Below are positions 42,518-50,686 of a stretch of 64,000 nucleotides of DNA, piece by piece (the stretch's first letter is position 1; the number at the start of each line of letters is the position of its first letter). A program made the translations under genes and the position numbers. This DNA comes from an uncultured Bacteroidales bacterium (lineage in GTDB: Bacteria; Bacteroidota; Bacteroidia; Bacteroidales; Paludibacteraceae), in assembly GCA_900542355.1 (NCBI GenBank), contig UQNE01000002.1:1-64000 (forward strand). Reading direction: 5' to 3'. Under the pieces are notes generated by a model, which ran no database searches, was not told the DNA's origin, and saw nothing but the letters and a program-made list of their open reading frames with translations.

Positions 42518-42525
42518 CAAAGTTA
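42518..42525 (-). promoter_or_regulatory. -7 element of ddl
   Basis: TAACTTTG on the minus strand; leader about 50 nt. Iteron copy B begins 14 bp upstream of it. Confidence 0.75.
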
Positions 42526-42538
42526 CGATTTTTTTCTT

Positions 42539-42693
42539 GTATATGCAAGCAAAAACTGCTTTTTGCTGTCTTTTTGCTACACCGACTTTGAGCCGTTTTT
42601 GTCGAAACCTTGTCGAGACCTTGTCGAAACCTAAGACCTTGTTCGCCTAATAGCATTTTGTTAGTTTTTATGTCTGATTCCTAACAAAATGTC
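42539..42693. repeat. iteron element, copy B
   Basis: GTATATGCAAGCAAAAAC, then CTGTCTTTTTGC, AGCCGTTTTTGTCGAAACC and iterons TTGTCGAAACC, TTGTCGAGACC, TTGTCGAAACC at 42599-42633. It ends with an 11-bp hairpin CATTTTGTTAG / CTAACAAAATG (42654-42664 / 42681-42691). Homologous over its length to copy A. The 42462-42922 gap holds this, the ddl promoter and the tig terminator. Confidence 0.78.
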
Positions 42694-42787
42694 TAATCGT
42701 TCCTATCGACAGACACGCAACTAAGCCGCCGCAACCGGTGCACATGCAAAAACAGCAGATACAATCCGCCTAAGTGCGCCAATACAC

Positions 42788-42830
42788 AAAAAGAGATTGC
42801 CCAACCCCAAGTCAGACAATCTCTTTTATC
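42788..42830 (-). terminator. terminator of tig
   Basis: AAAGAGATTG / CAATCTCTTT, 10-bp stem, T-run TTTTT on the minus strand. About 95 nt beyond the tig stop. Confidence 0.8.
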
Positions 42831-42922
42831 GTTTGTGGCTTCGCTGCTTCCGTAGATATTTCCCCGCGGTTCTTATCGAATCGTAATGAGGATTTCTGCG
42901 CAGGCGGATAAGTCGCCGAAAA

Positions 42923-44257
42923 TTAAGCAAAGAGTTTACCGAAGTCCTCTTGCGAAATCGATTTCTCCTCTACTTTTACTACACCTTTCAGTGCATCGTA
43001 GATTTTGTTCTCTGCTACACGCTCAATGATACCGCGCAGTTGGTTCTCTTGCTTGAGCATCTCTTGTGCGTATGAGGTCAGGTATTGGTCGTCGATGTGC
43101 ATCAGACCGTATTGCATAAACTGCATACGAGCCACTTCTTTGGCGTAGGCTTCTACTTCCTCTTTCTGTACATCAATCTTAAACTCTTTCATCAGTTGGT
43201 CTTTTGCCAAGTGCCATTTGAGTTCTTCGAGCATCTTCGGGAAATCCTTGTCGAGTTCTTCCTCCGTCATCTTCTCGTTGATAGCCAATACCCAGCGTTT
43301 CAAGAATGCCTCGGGCAACTCTACTTTCTCCATCTTCTTCATAATGGCTTCTCTTGCGTCCAAACCGAACTTATATTTGCTGTCCTCAGCCATGTTCTGC
43401 TCGATCTCGGCTTTGATGTGTGCGCGGAAGTCAGCCTCATCTTTGATGTTGTTCTCGCCGTAAACTTTTGCGAACAACTCGCCGTCAATAGCGGCAGGAG
43501 CGTGGTGTGAGATAGTCTGAATCTCAAAGGTGAAGTCGGAGTTCATATCTTTGATTTCCTCTTTCTTCAGTCCGAGCATAGAAGCCACCTCGGTCTCGTT
43601 GCCATAGGCTTTCATGGGGTTGAAGGTGATTACATCGCCTTTCTTTGCACCCTCAAACAGAGCAGCCTGCTCTTTGTCGGACATATACTCGGGGTTGAGC
43701 ATAGCGTTCTCTTTTACGATACCGCCCTCTTTCTGCTCGGTCATCAAGCCTTTCAATACATCGCCGGCAACTACATTCTCGGTCTCGGCATACTCGCCAA
43801 AGCGGTCTGCATAAGATGCTACCTGCTTATCTACCATCTCATCGGTAACCTCGATGTTGTAGTGAGTCAGTTTGTTGTGTCCGTTCAGTTTGGCATCAAA
43901 CTCAGGCGCAACAGCGATGTCGAAAGCAAAAGTGAAAGTGTCTTGGTTGTCAAGATCCATCTCCGGGGTCTGCTCATTGTTAGGCAGCGGATCGCCTAAT
44001 ACTTGCAGTTTGTTGTCCTCGATGTACTTGCTCAACTGCTCGCCGACTACCTTGTTCAGTACATCAGCCAACACGCCTTTGCCATACATTTTCTTCACTA
44101 AGCCTGCAGGCACCATACCGGGGCGGAAACCCGGGATATTGGCCTTTTGGCGAATCTGTTTCAAGTCTTTCTGAACTGCCTCTTGGTAGTCTGCCGGCTC
44201 AATAGTGAGCGTCAGTACCATCTGCATGTCCTTGATCTCTGATTGATTAAATTGCAT
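42923..44257 (-). CDS. tig: trigger factor
   Basis: Ribosome-bound chaperone. 444 aa. The N-terminal ribosome-binding domain ends in the signature GFRPGMVPAGLVKKMYG (about 45-61). A middle FKBP-like region (about 155-245) reads ENVVAGDVLKGLMTEQKEGG and is diverged; the prolyl-isomerase site is not clearly kept, as in other Bacteroidota. The C-terminal helical arms follow. It is followed by typA upstream on the same strand. Confidence 0.93.
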   Translation of the reverse strand: MQFNQSEIKDMQMVLTLTIEPADYQEAVQKDLKQIRQKANIPGFRPGMVPAGLVKKMYGKGVLADVLNKVVGEQLSKYIEDNKLQVLGDPLPNNEQTPEMDLDNQDTFTFAFDIAVAPEFDAKLNGHNKLTHYNIEVTDEMVDKQVASYADRFGEYAETENVVAGDVLKGLMTEQKEGGIVKENAMLNPEYMSDKEQAALFEGAKKGDVITFNPMKAYGNETEVASMLGLKKEEIKDMNSDFTFEIQTISHHAPAAIDGELFAKVYGENNIKDEADFRAHIKAEIEQNMAEDSKYKFGLDAREAIMKKMEKVELPEAFLKRWVLAINEKMTEEELDKDFPKMLEELKWHLAKDQLMKEFKIDVQKEEVEAYAKEVARMQFMQYGLMHIDDQYLTSYAQEMLKQENQLRGIIERVAENKIYDALKGVVKVEEKSISQEDFGKLFA

Positions 44258-44341
44258 ATTTTTATTTATTAGTTTATTCGTTTGCTATTTCTTGCTTATC
44301 CTTGCTGTCAGACGCAATGGGATAGTCGGAATATCAGCGGC

Positions 44342-46138
44342 TTAGCGGTTGGCGCGTTTGCGCTCCAGTTCATCGAGGATGATCTTGCGAATACGCATGT
44401 GGTGAGGCGTAACCTCCACATACTCATCACCTTTGATGTATTCCAATGCCTCCTCCAGGCTGAACTTGATAGCGGGTGGCAAAACAGCCTTGTCGTCTGC
44501 CGACTTAGAACGCATATTCGTCAGGTTCTTGGCTTTCACTACATTGATGACGATGTCGCCCTCTTTGCTGTTCTCGCCTACCACCTGCCCGGCATACACC
44601 TCTTCTTGCGGGTCGATAAAGAAACGACCGCGGTCTTGCAGTTTGTCGAGCGCATAAGCCGAAGCCGTGCCGCCCTCCATGGCAATCAACGAACCATTGG
44701 TACGGGTCGGCATCTCGCCTTTGTAGGGCTGGTACTCCAGAAAACGGTGAGCCATAATAGCCTCGCCCGCACTCACATTCATAACATAAGTACGCATACC
44801 CATGATACCGCGCGACGGGATATTAAACTCTAGGTGAATACGGTCGTTCACCAATTCCATCTTGGTCATCTCGCCTTTGTGTACGGTAACAAACTCGATG
44901 ATCTTACCCGAGCATTCCTCAGGTGTGTTCACCGTCAACGACTCTACCGGCTCGCACTTGACACCGTCGATCTCCTTGATGATTACTTGCGGCTGACCTA
45001 CTTGCAGTTCGTACCCCTCGCGGCGCATAGTCTCGATGAGTACCGACAAGTGGAGTACACCGCGCCCGAAGACGCGCCATGAGTTCTCGGTTGTTCCGCG
45101 CTCTACACGCAGAGCCAAGTTCTTCTCCAACTCCTTATTTAGTCGCTCTTGTATGTGGCGGCTCGTTACCAATTTACCGTCCTTACCAAAGAAAGGCGAG
45201 TCGTTGATAGTGAACATCATCGACATGGTCGGCTCATCGATGGCAATCGGTTTGAGTGGTTCGGGGTTCTCGTAGTCGCAGATAGTGTCGCCTATCTCGA
45301 AACCGTCGATACCGATGAGGGCGCAGATGTCGCCGCTCTTTACCTCGTTGGTCTTCACATGCCCCATACCTTGGAAAGTATGGAGTTCCTTTATCTTTGT
45401 CTTCACCATCGTGCCGTCTTTCTTGGCGAGGGTAACATTCATTCCGTCGCGCAAGGTGCCGCGGTGTACGCGGCCTACGGCAATACGCCCTACATAAGCG
45501 TTGTAGTCCAGACTGGTGATCAGCATCTGCGGTGTTCCCTCCAACTCTTCCGGTGCGGGGATATACTCGATGATAGCGTCCATCAGTGCCGTCAGGTCAG
45601 TGGTCGGTTTGCGCCAATCGGTGGACATCCAGCCGTTCTTAGCCGAACCGTAAATCGTTTGGAAGTCCAACTGATCCTCCGTGGCATCGAGGTTAACCAT
45701 TAGGTCAAATACCTCTTCTTGTACCTCGTCGGGGCGGCAGTTGAGTTTATCTACCTTATTAATAACTACAATCGGCTTCAGGTTGAGTTCCAATGCTTTC
45801 TGCAGTACGAAACGTGTTTGAGGCATAGGTCCCTCGAATGCATCTACGAGCAGCAAGACGCCGTCTGCCATGTTGAGCACACGCTCTACCTCACCGCCGA
45901 AGTCTGCGTGCCCCGGGGTATCTATGATGTTGATTTTGTAGCCTTTGTACTCGATAGCGACATTCTTTGCAAGAATAGTGATACCTCGCTCGCGCTCCAA
46001 GTCGTTGTTATCCAATATCAACTCGCCTTTCTGTTCGTTGTCGCGGAACAAATGGGCAGTGTACAACATCTTGTCCACCAAGGTTGTTTTACCATGATCG
46101 ACATGCGCGATAATCGCTATGTTTCTTATTTTCTGCAT
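44342..46138 (-). CDS. typA: TypA/BipA translational GTPase
   Basis: 598 aa from ATG at 46138. G1 AHVDHGKTT (about 11-19), switch region RERGITILAKN (about 51-61), G3 DTPGHADFGGEV, G4 VINKVDKL. Domains II, III, V follow, then the C-terminal BipA-specific domain (about 380-598) with SRGIMGMRTYVM and NMRSKSADDKAVLPP. It acts on ribosomes, with stress-related roles. The promoter is at 46243; an N-terminal extension in the longer ORF is not used. Confidence 0.96.
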   Translation of the reverse strand: MQKIRNIAIIAHVDHGKTTLVDKMLYTAHLFRDNEQKGELILDNNDLERERGITILAKNVAIEYKGYKINIIDTPGHADFGGEVERVLNMADGVLLLVDAFEGPMPQTRFVLQKALELNLKPIVVINKVDKLNCRPDEVQEEVFDLMVNLDATEDQLDFQTIYGSAKNGWMSTDWRKPTTDLTALMDAIIEYIPAPEELEGTPQMLITSLDYNAYVGRIAVGRVHRGTLRDGMNVTLAKKDGTMVKTKIKELHTFQGMGHVKTNEVKSGDICALIGIDGFEIGDTICDYENPEPLKPIAIDEPTMSMMFTINDSPFFGKDGKLVTSRHIQERLNKELEKNLALRVERGTTENSWRVFGRGVLHLSVLIETMRREGYELQVGQPQVIIKEIDGVKCEPVESLTVNTPEECSGKIIEFVTVHKGEMTKMELVNDRIHLEFNIPSRGIMGMRTYVMNVSAGEAIMAHRFLEYQPYKGEMPTRTNGSLIAMEGGTASAYALDKLQDRGRFFIDPQEEVYAGQVVGENSKEGDIVINVVKAKNLTNMRSKSADDKAVLPPAIKFSLEEALEYIKGDEYVEVTPHHMRIRKIILDELERKRANR

Positions 46139-46242
46139 ATTCGTTTCTATATTTGTACAGTTTGCTTTGTACAATCGTTTCTATTTTTTTCTGTATATTC
46201 GTGCAATACCTTATTTTGTACCTTATCCATACAAAAAGCCTG

Positions 46243-46250
46243 CAAAGTTA
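46243..46250 (-). promoter_or_regulatory. -7 element of typA
   Basis: TAACTTTG on the minus strand; leader about 98 nt. The 46139-46573 gap contains this, a region without recognised features and the CCGTTAACGG repeat at 46468. Confidence 0.75.
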
Positions 46251-46467
46251 CTACATTTTTTTTATATACACAAATTTTGATTCATTTTGCAGTCTCAGCA
46301 TTCTCAACAAGCGCGTGCAAATACAACTTGTACACTGCAAACACTAATTTAGTTTTTGGAAATTAACAGCCCGGTTGGTAGATGTTTTGGAATAATTCTT
46401 GAACACATTATTGAATGTTTTTGTGTAGAAAAATGTATGGAAGCAATATGCATAATTACGATGTTTA

Positions 46468-46498
46468 ATCGTCAATTAACCGTTAACGGAGAACCCAT
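46468..46498. repeat. CCGTTAACGG repeat, copy 3
   Basis: CGTCAATTAACCGTTAACGG then AGAACCC; shares the palindrome CCGTTAACGG with copies at 27288 and 28239. Confidence 0.6.
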
Positions 46499-46573
46499 AA
46501 GCGCAATGGGGTGGTCTTAACGAATCCCCCCCATATCCCCGCTGTGCACTTGGGGAGGTCTTTAATGGTGATG

Positions 46574-47056
46574 CTACATTTTCCTGCGTTCGCGGACGAT
46601 AAGGAGGGCTTCTTCGCGGATGTCGGCGGGTAGTTCGATGTTGCGAAGTTGGAGGCTTCGTACCCATCCGGGAACATCTTTCTCTTGGAGCGTATCAAAC
46701 ACCTCACGCATCTGCTTGTACTGCGCAGGTGTGTATTGGTCGGCAGGTATGTCGGACAGGGCATCGAGTTCCTCGTCGTCGTAGTACTCGATGACGGCAT
46801 TGGTTTGCAGGAGTGTCTCGCGTTCGCAGACCAAGTGCTGTCCGCAGCACTCGCCGTCTTCTACTACTCGTGGCGCAGGCGGGGTGGAAATACCCGCATC
46901 GGTCGGCGTTTGCGCCGCAGTGCTATCCGCATCGGTTTGCCCGGCGGTATCGCCTGTGGTGCCTCCCGTCTTTTGCTTTGCCTGCTTCCGTTCGCGCACC
47001 TCAAAGGCAATCAGAATGAGTACACCGAGAAGTATGAATGAGATAAGTGCCCACAT
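46574..47056 (-). CDS. single-span membrane protein of unknown function (160 aa)
   Basis: N-terminal membrane span MWALISFILLGVLILIAF, then a linker rich in Thr, Ala, Gly and Asp (about 28-60) and a soluble C-terminal part starting CCGQHLVCERETLLQ with VIEYYDDEELDAL and IPADQYTPAQYKQMREVF. The C-terminal part is conserved in Bacteroidales next to parE, as I recall. CCGQH..C suggests a possible metal or disulfide site. Function unknown. Confidence 0.68.
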   Translation of the reverse strand: MWALISFILLGVLILIAFEVRERKQAKQKTGGTTGDTAGQTDADSTAAQTPTDAGISTPPAPRVVEDGECCGQHLVCERETLLQTNAVIEYYDDEELDALSDIPADQYTPAQYKQMREVFDTLQEKDVPGWVRSLQLRNIELPADIREEALLIVRERRKM

Positions 47057-47080
47057 CGGGTAGTTGTTTTTGGTGATGAA

Positions 47081-48988
47081 TTACATATCGACATCGTCTT
47101 CCTCGATGACGAGGTTGTTGATGATAAAGTTCTGCCGTTCGGCAGTGTTCTTGCCCATGTAATAGGCAAGCAGGTCAGAAACGGCGTCTTCTTTGCGTAG
47201 GGTAACTTGGTCGAGGCGTATCTCTTTGCCTATGAAACCCTTGAACTCATCGGGCGAGATTTCTCCGAGTCCTTTGAATCGTGTTATCTCGGGGTTCTTG
47301 ATTTCCTCAATGGCTTTTAGTCGTTCTTCCTCGGTGTAGCAGTATCGCACTTGCTGTTTATCCTTGACGCGGAAGAGAGGCGTTTGCAAGATATACACAT
47401 GTCCTTTCTTCACCAGGTCGGGGAAAAACTGCAAGAAGAAAGTAAGCATCAGCAGACGGATGTGCATTCCGTCAACATCTGCATCAGTGGCAATGATGAC
47501 TTTGTTGTAGCGCAGTTCGTCCAATCCGTCCTCTATGTTGAGAGCCGACTGTAGGCAGTTAAACTCCTCGTTTTCATATACCACCGATTTGCTCAGTCCG
47601 TAGGAGTTGAGCGGCTTGCCTCGCAGCGAGAAGACGGCTTGTGTGCGTACATCTCGGCTCTTGGTGATACTGCCCGAAGCGGACAAACCCTCGGTGATGA
47701 AGATGCAACTGTCTTGTCGCAAGTCATCATCAGCGTTTTTGGCGGAGCGCACGGGTTTGGTGTCGTTGAAGTGTACCTGGCAGTCGCGCAGTTTAGGGTT
47801 GTTGAGCAGGTTCTTCTTAGAGCGTTCGCGTGCGGCTTTGGTGATACCCGCAATGGCTTTGCGCTCTTTCTCCGAGTCCTGTATCTTTTGGAGCATTATC
47901 TCCGTTATCTCGGGGTGCTTATGGAGGTAGTTATCGAGTTGCTGCTTGACAAAGTCATTAACAAACTTATTGACGGATAAGCCCTCGGTGGGCGACATAT
48001 CTTTAGAACCGAGTTTCACTTTCGTTTGGCTCTCAAATACGGGTTCTTCCACATTGATGGCAATGGCACCGACAACCCCGTTGCGTATGTCGGTCATATC
48101 CATATTCTTGTTGAAGAACTCTTTGATAGTGCGCCCGATAGCCTCTCGGTATGCGGCTTGGTGAGTACCGCCTTGAATAGTATGCTGTCCGTTAACGAAC
48201 GAGTAGTATTCCTCGCCCGACTGGTTGGTGTGGGTGAGAGCAATCTCGATGTCCTCGCCTTTGATATGGATAATAGGGTAGAGCGGCTCTGTGGTCATGT
48301 TCTCCGTGAGGAGGTCGAACAAGCCGTTTTTAGAACTGAACTTCTTCCCGTTGTAGATGAGCGTGAGGCCGGTGTTGAGGTAGGCATAGTTGCGCATCAT
48401 CTCCTCGATATAGTCGTCGCGGAACTGATAGTTCTCAAATAATCCGCGTGAGTTGTCGGGGGTGAACTCAATGCAAGTGCCGCGTTTCTCGGGACCGTCG
48501 TAGGGGATAACATCGGTGTCGCTGACAAGATGCCCTTGATGGAATACTGCTTTGCGTGTCTTGCCGTCGCGGAACGACTGTACGGTAAAGTCCATCGATA
48601 GCGCATTCACGGCCTTGGTGCCCACACCATTCAACCCGACCGACTTCTTAAATGCCTTGGTGTCGTATTTTCCGCCCGTGTTGAGAAGCGACACCGCTTC
48701 TACCATCTTACCCAATGGAATACCACGCCCATAGTCTCGTACCCGCACGTTACCGTCTTCTACATCCACTTCTACCACTTTGCCTTCGCCCATACGGAAC
48801 TCATCTATCGAGTTATCGATAGTCTCCTTGATAAGCACATAGATGCCGTCGTCTGAGTGAGAACCGTCGCCCAACTTACCAATATACATACCCGGGCGGC
48901 GGCGAATATGTTCGCGGTCGTCGAGGTGGATGATGTTATCGTCGGTGTAAGACGCAGCGTTGAGGTTGATTTCTTCTTCGGTAGCCAT
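47081..48988 (-). CDS. parE: DNA topoisomerase IV subunit B (GyrB/ParE)
   Basis: ATPase subunit that drives decatenation. 635 aa from ATG at 48988. ATP site: RRPGMYIGKLGDG (about 27-39), IDNSIDEF, RDYGRGIPLGKM, NTGGKYDTKAFKKSVGLNGVG (about 105-125). TOPRIM: FITEGLSASGSI and ATDADVDGMHIRLL. The sequence lacks the insert typical of E. coli GyrB and matches ParE-type proteins of Bacteroidota (GyrB and ParE are hard to tell apart by eye). The parC partner is not in the window. Confidence 0.92.
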   Translation of the reverse strand: MATEEEINLNAASYTDDNIIHLDDREHIRRRPGMYIGKLGDGSHSDDGIYVLIKETIDNSIDEFRMGEGKVVEVDVEDGNVRVRDYGRGIPLGKMVEAVSLLNTGGKYDTKAFKKSVGLNGVGTKAVNALSMDFTVQSFRDGKTRKAVFHQGHLVSDTDVIPYDGPEKRGTCIEFTPDNSRGLFENYQFRDDYIEEMMRNYAYLNTGLTLIYNGKKFSSKNGLFDLLTENMTTEPLYPIIHIKGEDIEIALTHTNQSGEEYYSFVNGQHTIQGGTHQAAYREAIGRTIKEFFNKNMDMTDIRNGVVGAIAINVEEPVFESQTKVKLGSKDMSPTEGLSVNKFVNDFVKQQLDNYLHKHPEITEIMLQKIQDSEKERKAIAGITKAARERSKKNLLNNPKLRDCQVHFNDTKPVRSAKNADDDLRQDSCIFITEGLSASGSITKSRDVRTQAVFSLRGKPLNSYGLSKSVVYENEEFNCLQSALNIEDGLDELRYNKVIIATDADVDGMHIRLLMLTFFLQFFPDLVKKGHVYILQTPLFRVKDKQQVRYCYTEEERLKAIEEIKNPEITRFKGLGEISPDEFKGFIGKEIRLDQVTLRKEDAVSDLLAYYMGKNTAERQNFIINNLVIEEDDVDM

Positions 48989-49012
48989 AATATCCCACAA
49001 TAAATTTGCCTG

Positions 49013-49020
49013 CAAAGTTA
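49013..49020 (-). promoter_or_regulatory. -7 element of parE
   Basis: TAACTTTG on the minus strand, leader about 18 nt. It lies within the longest ORF (49069), so that start is excluded. Confidence 0.75.
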
Positions 49021-49059
49021 CTACTTTTTTTCGAGATATGCAATTGCTAGGCGTGTTTT

Positions 49060-49350
49060 CATTACGCATTCATTATTATGCATTATACTAACTATGCATT
49101 ATGCATTCTTCATTGCCCTTAGTATCTCTCTACTAACAGTCTACTAACAGTAGCATACTACGCCGAACCTATAGCGAGCAAATATGGAGCAATTCCATTA
49201 TGCATTATGCATTATACATTATGCATTGTAAAGCATTCTCCGAATCACTTCCGAACAACCAAAGACCCAAAAAGGGCAAAAATACTATGCATTATGCATT
49301 GAATTACGCATTCATCATTATGCATTGCATTATGCATTCTTTACTTATGG
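49060..49350. repeat. TGCATTATGCAT repeat block
   Basis: About nine TGCATTATGCAT or variant units (TATGCATTATGCATT, ACGCATTCATCATTATGCAT), with two direct copies of CTACTAACAGT (49128-49150 region). It is the same sequence family as the AATGCATAATG repeat at 1-60 and 3290-3325. No gene. Confidence 0.65.
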
Positions 49351-49384
49351 TAAATAAGAATAAAGAGAAACAGACGCAACAGGG

Positions 49385-50470
49385 TCAGTCTTCGTGGAAG
49401 TACTGTTCATAGTGGTGCATAAACTGCTCCACTGCGGCAGCAACAGAACCGTAGTATTCCCCGCCCGAGGCATTGGCATGCCCGCCGCCATTGAAGACCT
49501 CATGAGCAAAGATATTTACGGGACGGTCGCCTTGAGAACGGAATGAGATTTTCACTTTCGTCTTCTCGCCATTGTGCTGCTCCTGCTCAAAGGGCGTCGC
49601 TTTATCCTCGCGCATGAAGCATGAATAGTAAATATCGCCTATCTGCAATGGCAGATTTACAATACCTTCAGCATCGCCCGACTGAAAATTGAAACGATAC
49701 AACTCTTTGCGTGTCAGGTAGATCAATGCGGTATGATACTTGGGAAATATCTGCATTTTGCGATACAGACAATAGCCCATCAAACGCATTCTGTCTGCAC
49801 TGTAGTTGTTGAAAACGGCATTGTAAACCGCATCTTTATTTACCCCCAAAGCAACAAGTTGCCCCACGATCTCATACATCTCAGGATAGTTGGAGTTAAA
49901 AGAAAAATTGCCCGTATCAGTCATCATCCCTGTATAAAGGCAGGTGGCGGCATCGATATTCAATTTCTCAATAGGGAAAGAACAAAAGCCTGCCATAATC
50001 GACTGATAGATAAAGCGGTACACCAACTCAGATGCCGACGGACTATCTGTGTACGACATTACTACATCTACAAACTCGGCTGGGTTGAGATGGTGGTCGA
50101 TCATTATCTTTGGACAAGCGAGCGAAACAAGTTTATCGCCCAAAGCACCTATCCGCTTCGGTTCGTTAAAGTCAGTACAGATAACCAAATCGGCAAAATC
50201 GAGCAGTAGATCTGCAGCCTCCTGTTGCAAGTCATATACAAGTACATCCTCCGACCCGGGCATCCACGCCAAAAAAGAAGGATATGCCGTAGGAATCACT
50301 ACCTGTATATTTGTTTTTCCTATCTGTTCCAGATAATGAAGCATACCGAGGCTGCTACCCATCGCATCACCATCGGGCGCTATATGGGTAAGAATAACGA
50401 TATTGCTTGCTTGGGCAATCAGCGATTGTGCCTGCTCTACTTGTGCAGAAGTTAATTTGGCGTGTAACAT
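49385..50470 (-). CDS. nrnA: bifunctional oligoribonuclease / pAp phosphatase (NrnA, DHH-DHHA1)
   Basis: 361 aa from ATG at 50470. DHH domain: HIAPDGDAMGSSLGML (about 29-44; H-x-x-PDGDA), VICTDFNEPKRIG (D), IMIDHHLNPAEF (DHH, about 119-130). DHHA1 C-terminal domain: ISFRSQGDRPVNIFAHEVFNGGGHANASGG has the GGGHxxASG signature (about 315-345). It degrades short RNAs and 3'-phosphoadenosine phosphate. Start chosen by the promoter at 50492. Confidence 0.93.
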   Translation of the reverse strand: MLHAKLTSAQVEQAQSLIAQASNIVILTHIAPDGDAMGSSLGMLHYLEQIGKTNIQVVIPTAYPSFLAWMPGSEDVLVYDLQQEAADLLLDFADLVICTDFNEPKRIGALGDKLVSLACPKIMIDHHLNPAEFVDVVMSYTDSPSASELVYRFIYQSIMAGFCSFPIEKLNIDAATCLYTGMMTDTGNFSFNSNYPEMYEIVGQLVALGVNKDAVYNAVFNNYSADRMRLMGYCLYRKMQIFPKYHTALIYLTRKELYRFNFQSGDAEGIVNLPLQIGDIYYSCFMREDKATPFEQEQHNGEKTKVKISFRSQGDRPVNIFAHEVFNGGGHANASGGEYYGSVAAAVEQFMHHYEQYFHED

Positions 50471-50491
50471 ATCAGTCCTTGTATTTTTGCG

Positions 50492-50499
50492 CAAAGATA
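50492..50499 (-). promoter_or_regulatory. -7 element of nrnA
   Basis: TATCTTTG on the minus strand; leader about 15 nt. Confidence 0.75.
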
Positions 50500-50507
50500 C
50501 GCTTTTT

Positions 50508-50539
50508 TTTGTGTAATACAAAATTATTTCGTAACTTTG
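50508..50539 (+). promoter_or_regulatory. promoter of the ppiC-gldG transcript
   Basis: TTTG at 50508-50511, 20-bp spacer, TAACTTTG at 50532-50539. Divergent from nrnA. The leader is long, about 140 nt. Confidence 0.78.
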
Positions 50540-50686
50540 CAGCCTTAAAGTAAAATGCCGTAGCAGGCAATGTGTGTACCTTCGCTCAATACAAGCATTG
50601 CCGGCAGTAGCGGTTTCTATTAGAAGCAAACAACCAAAATAGAAGAGTAAGAACAACTCAAAACTGAATATATAAAATAAGGATAT

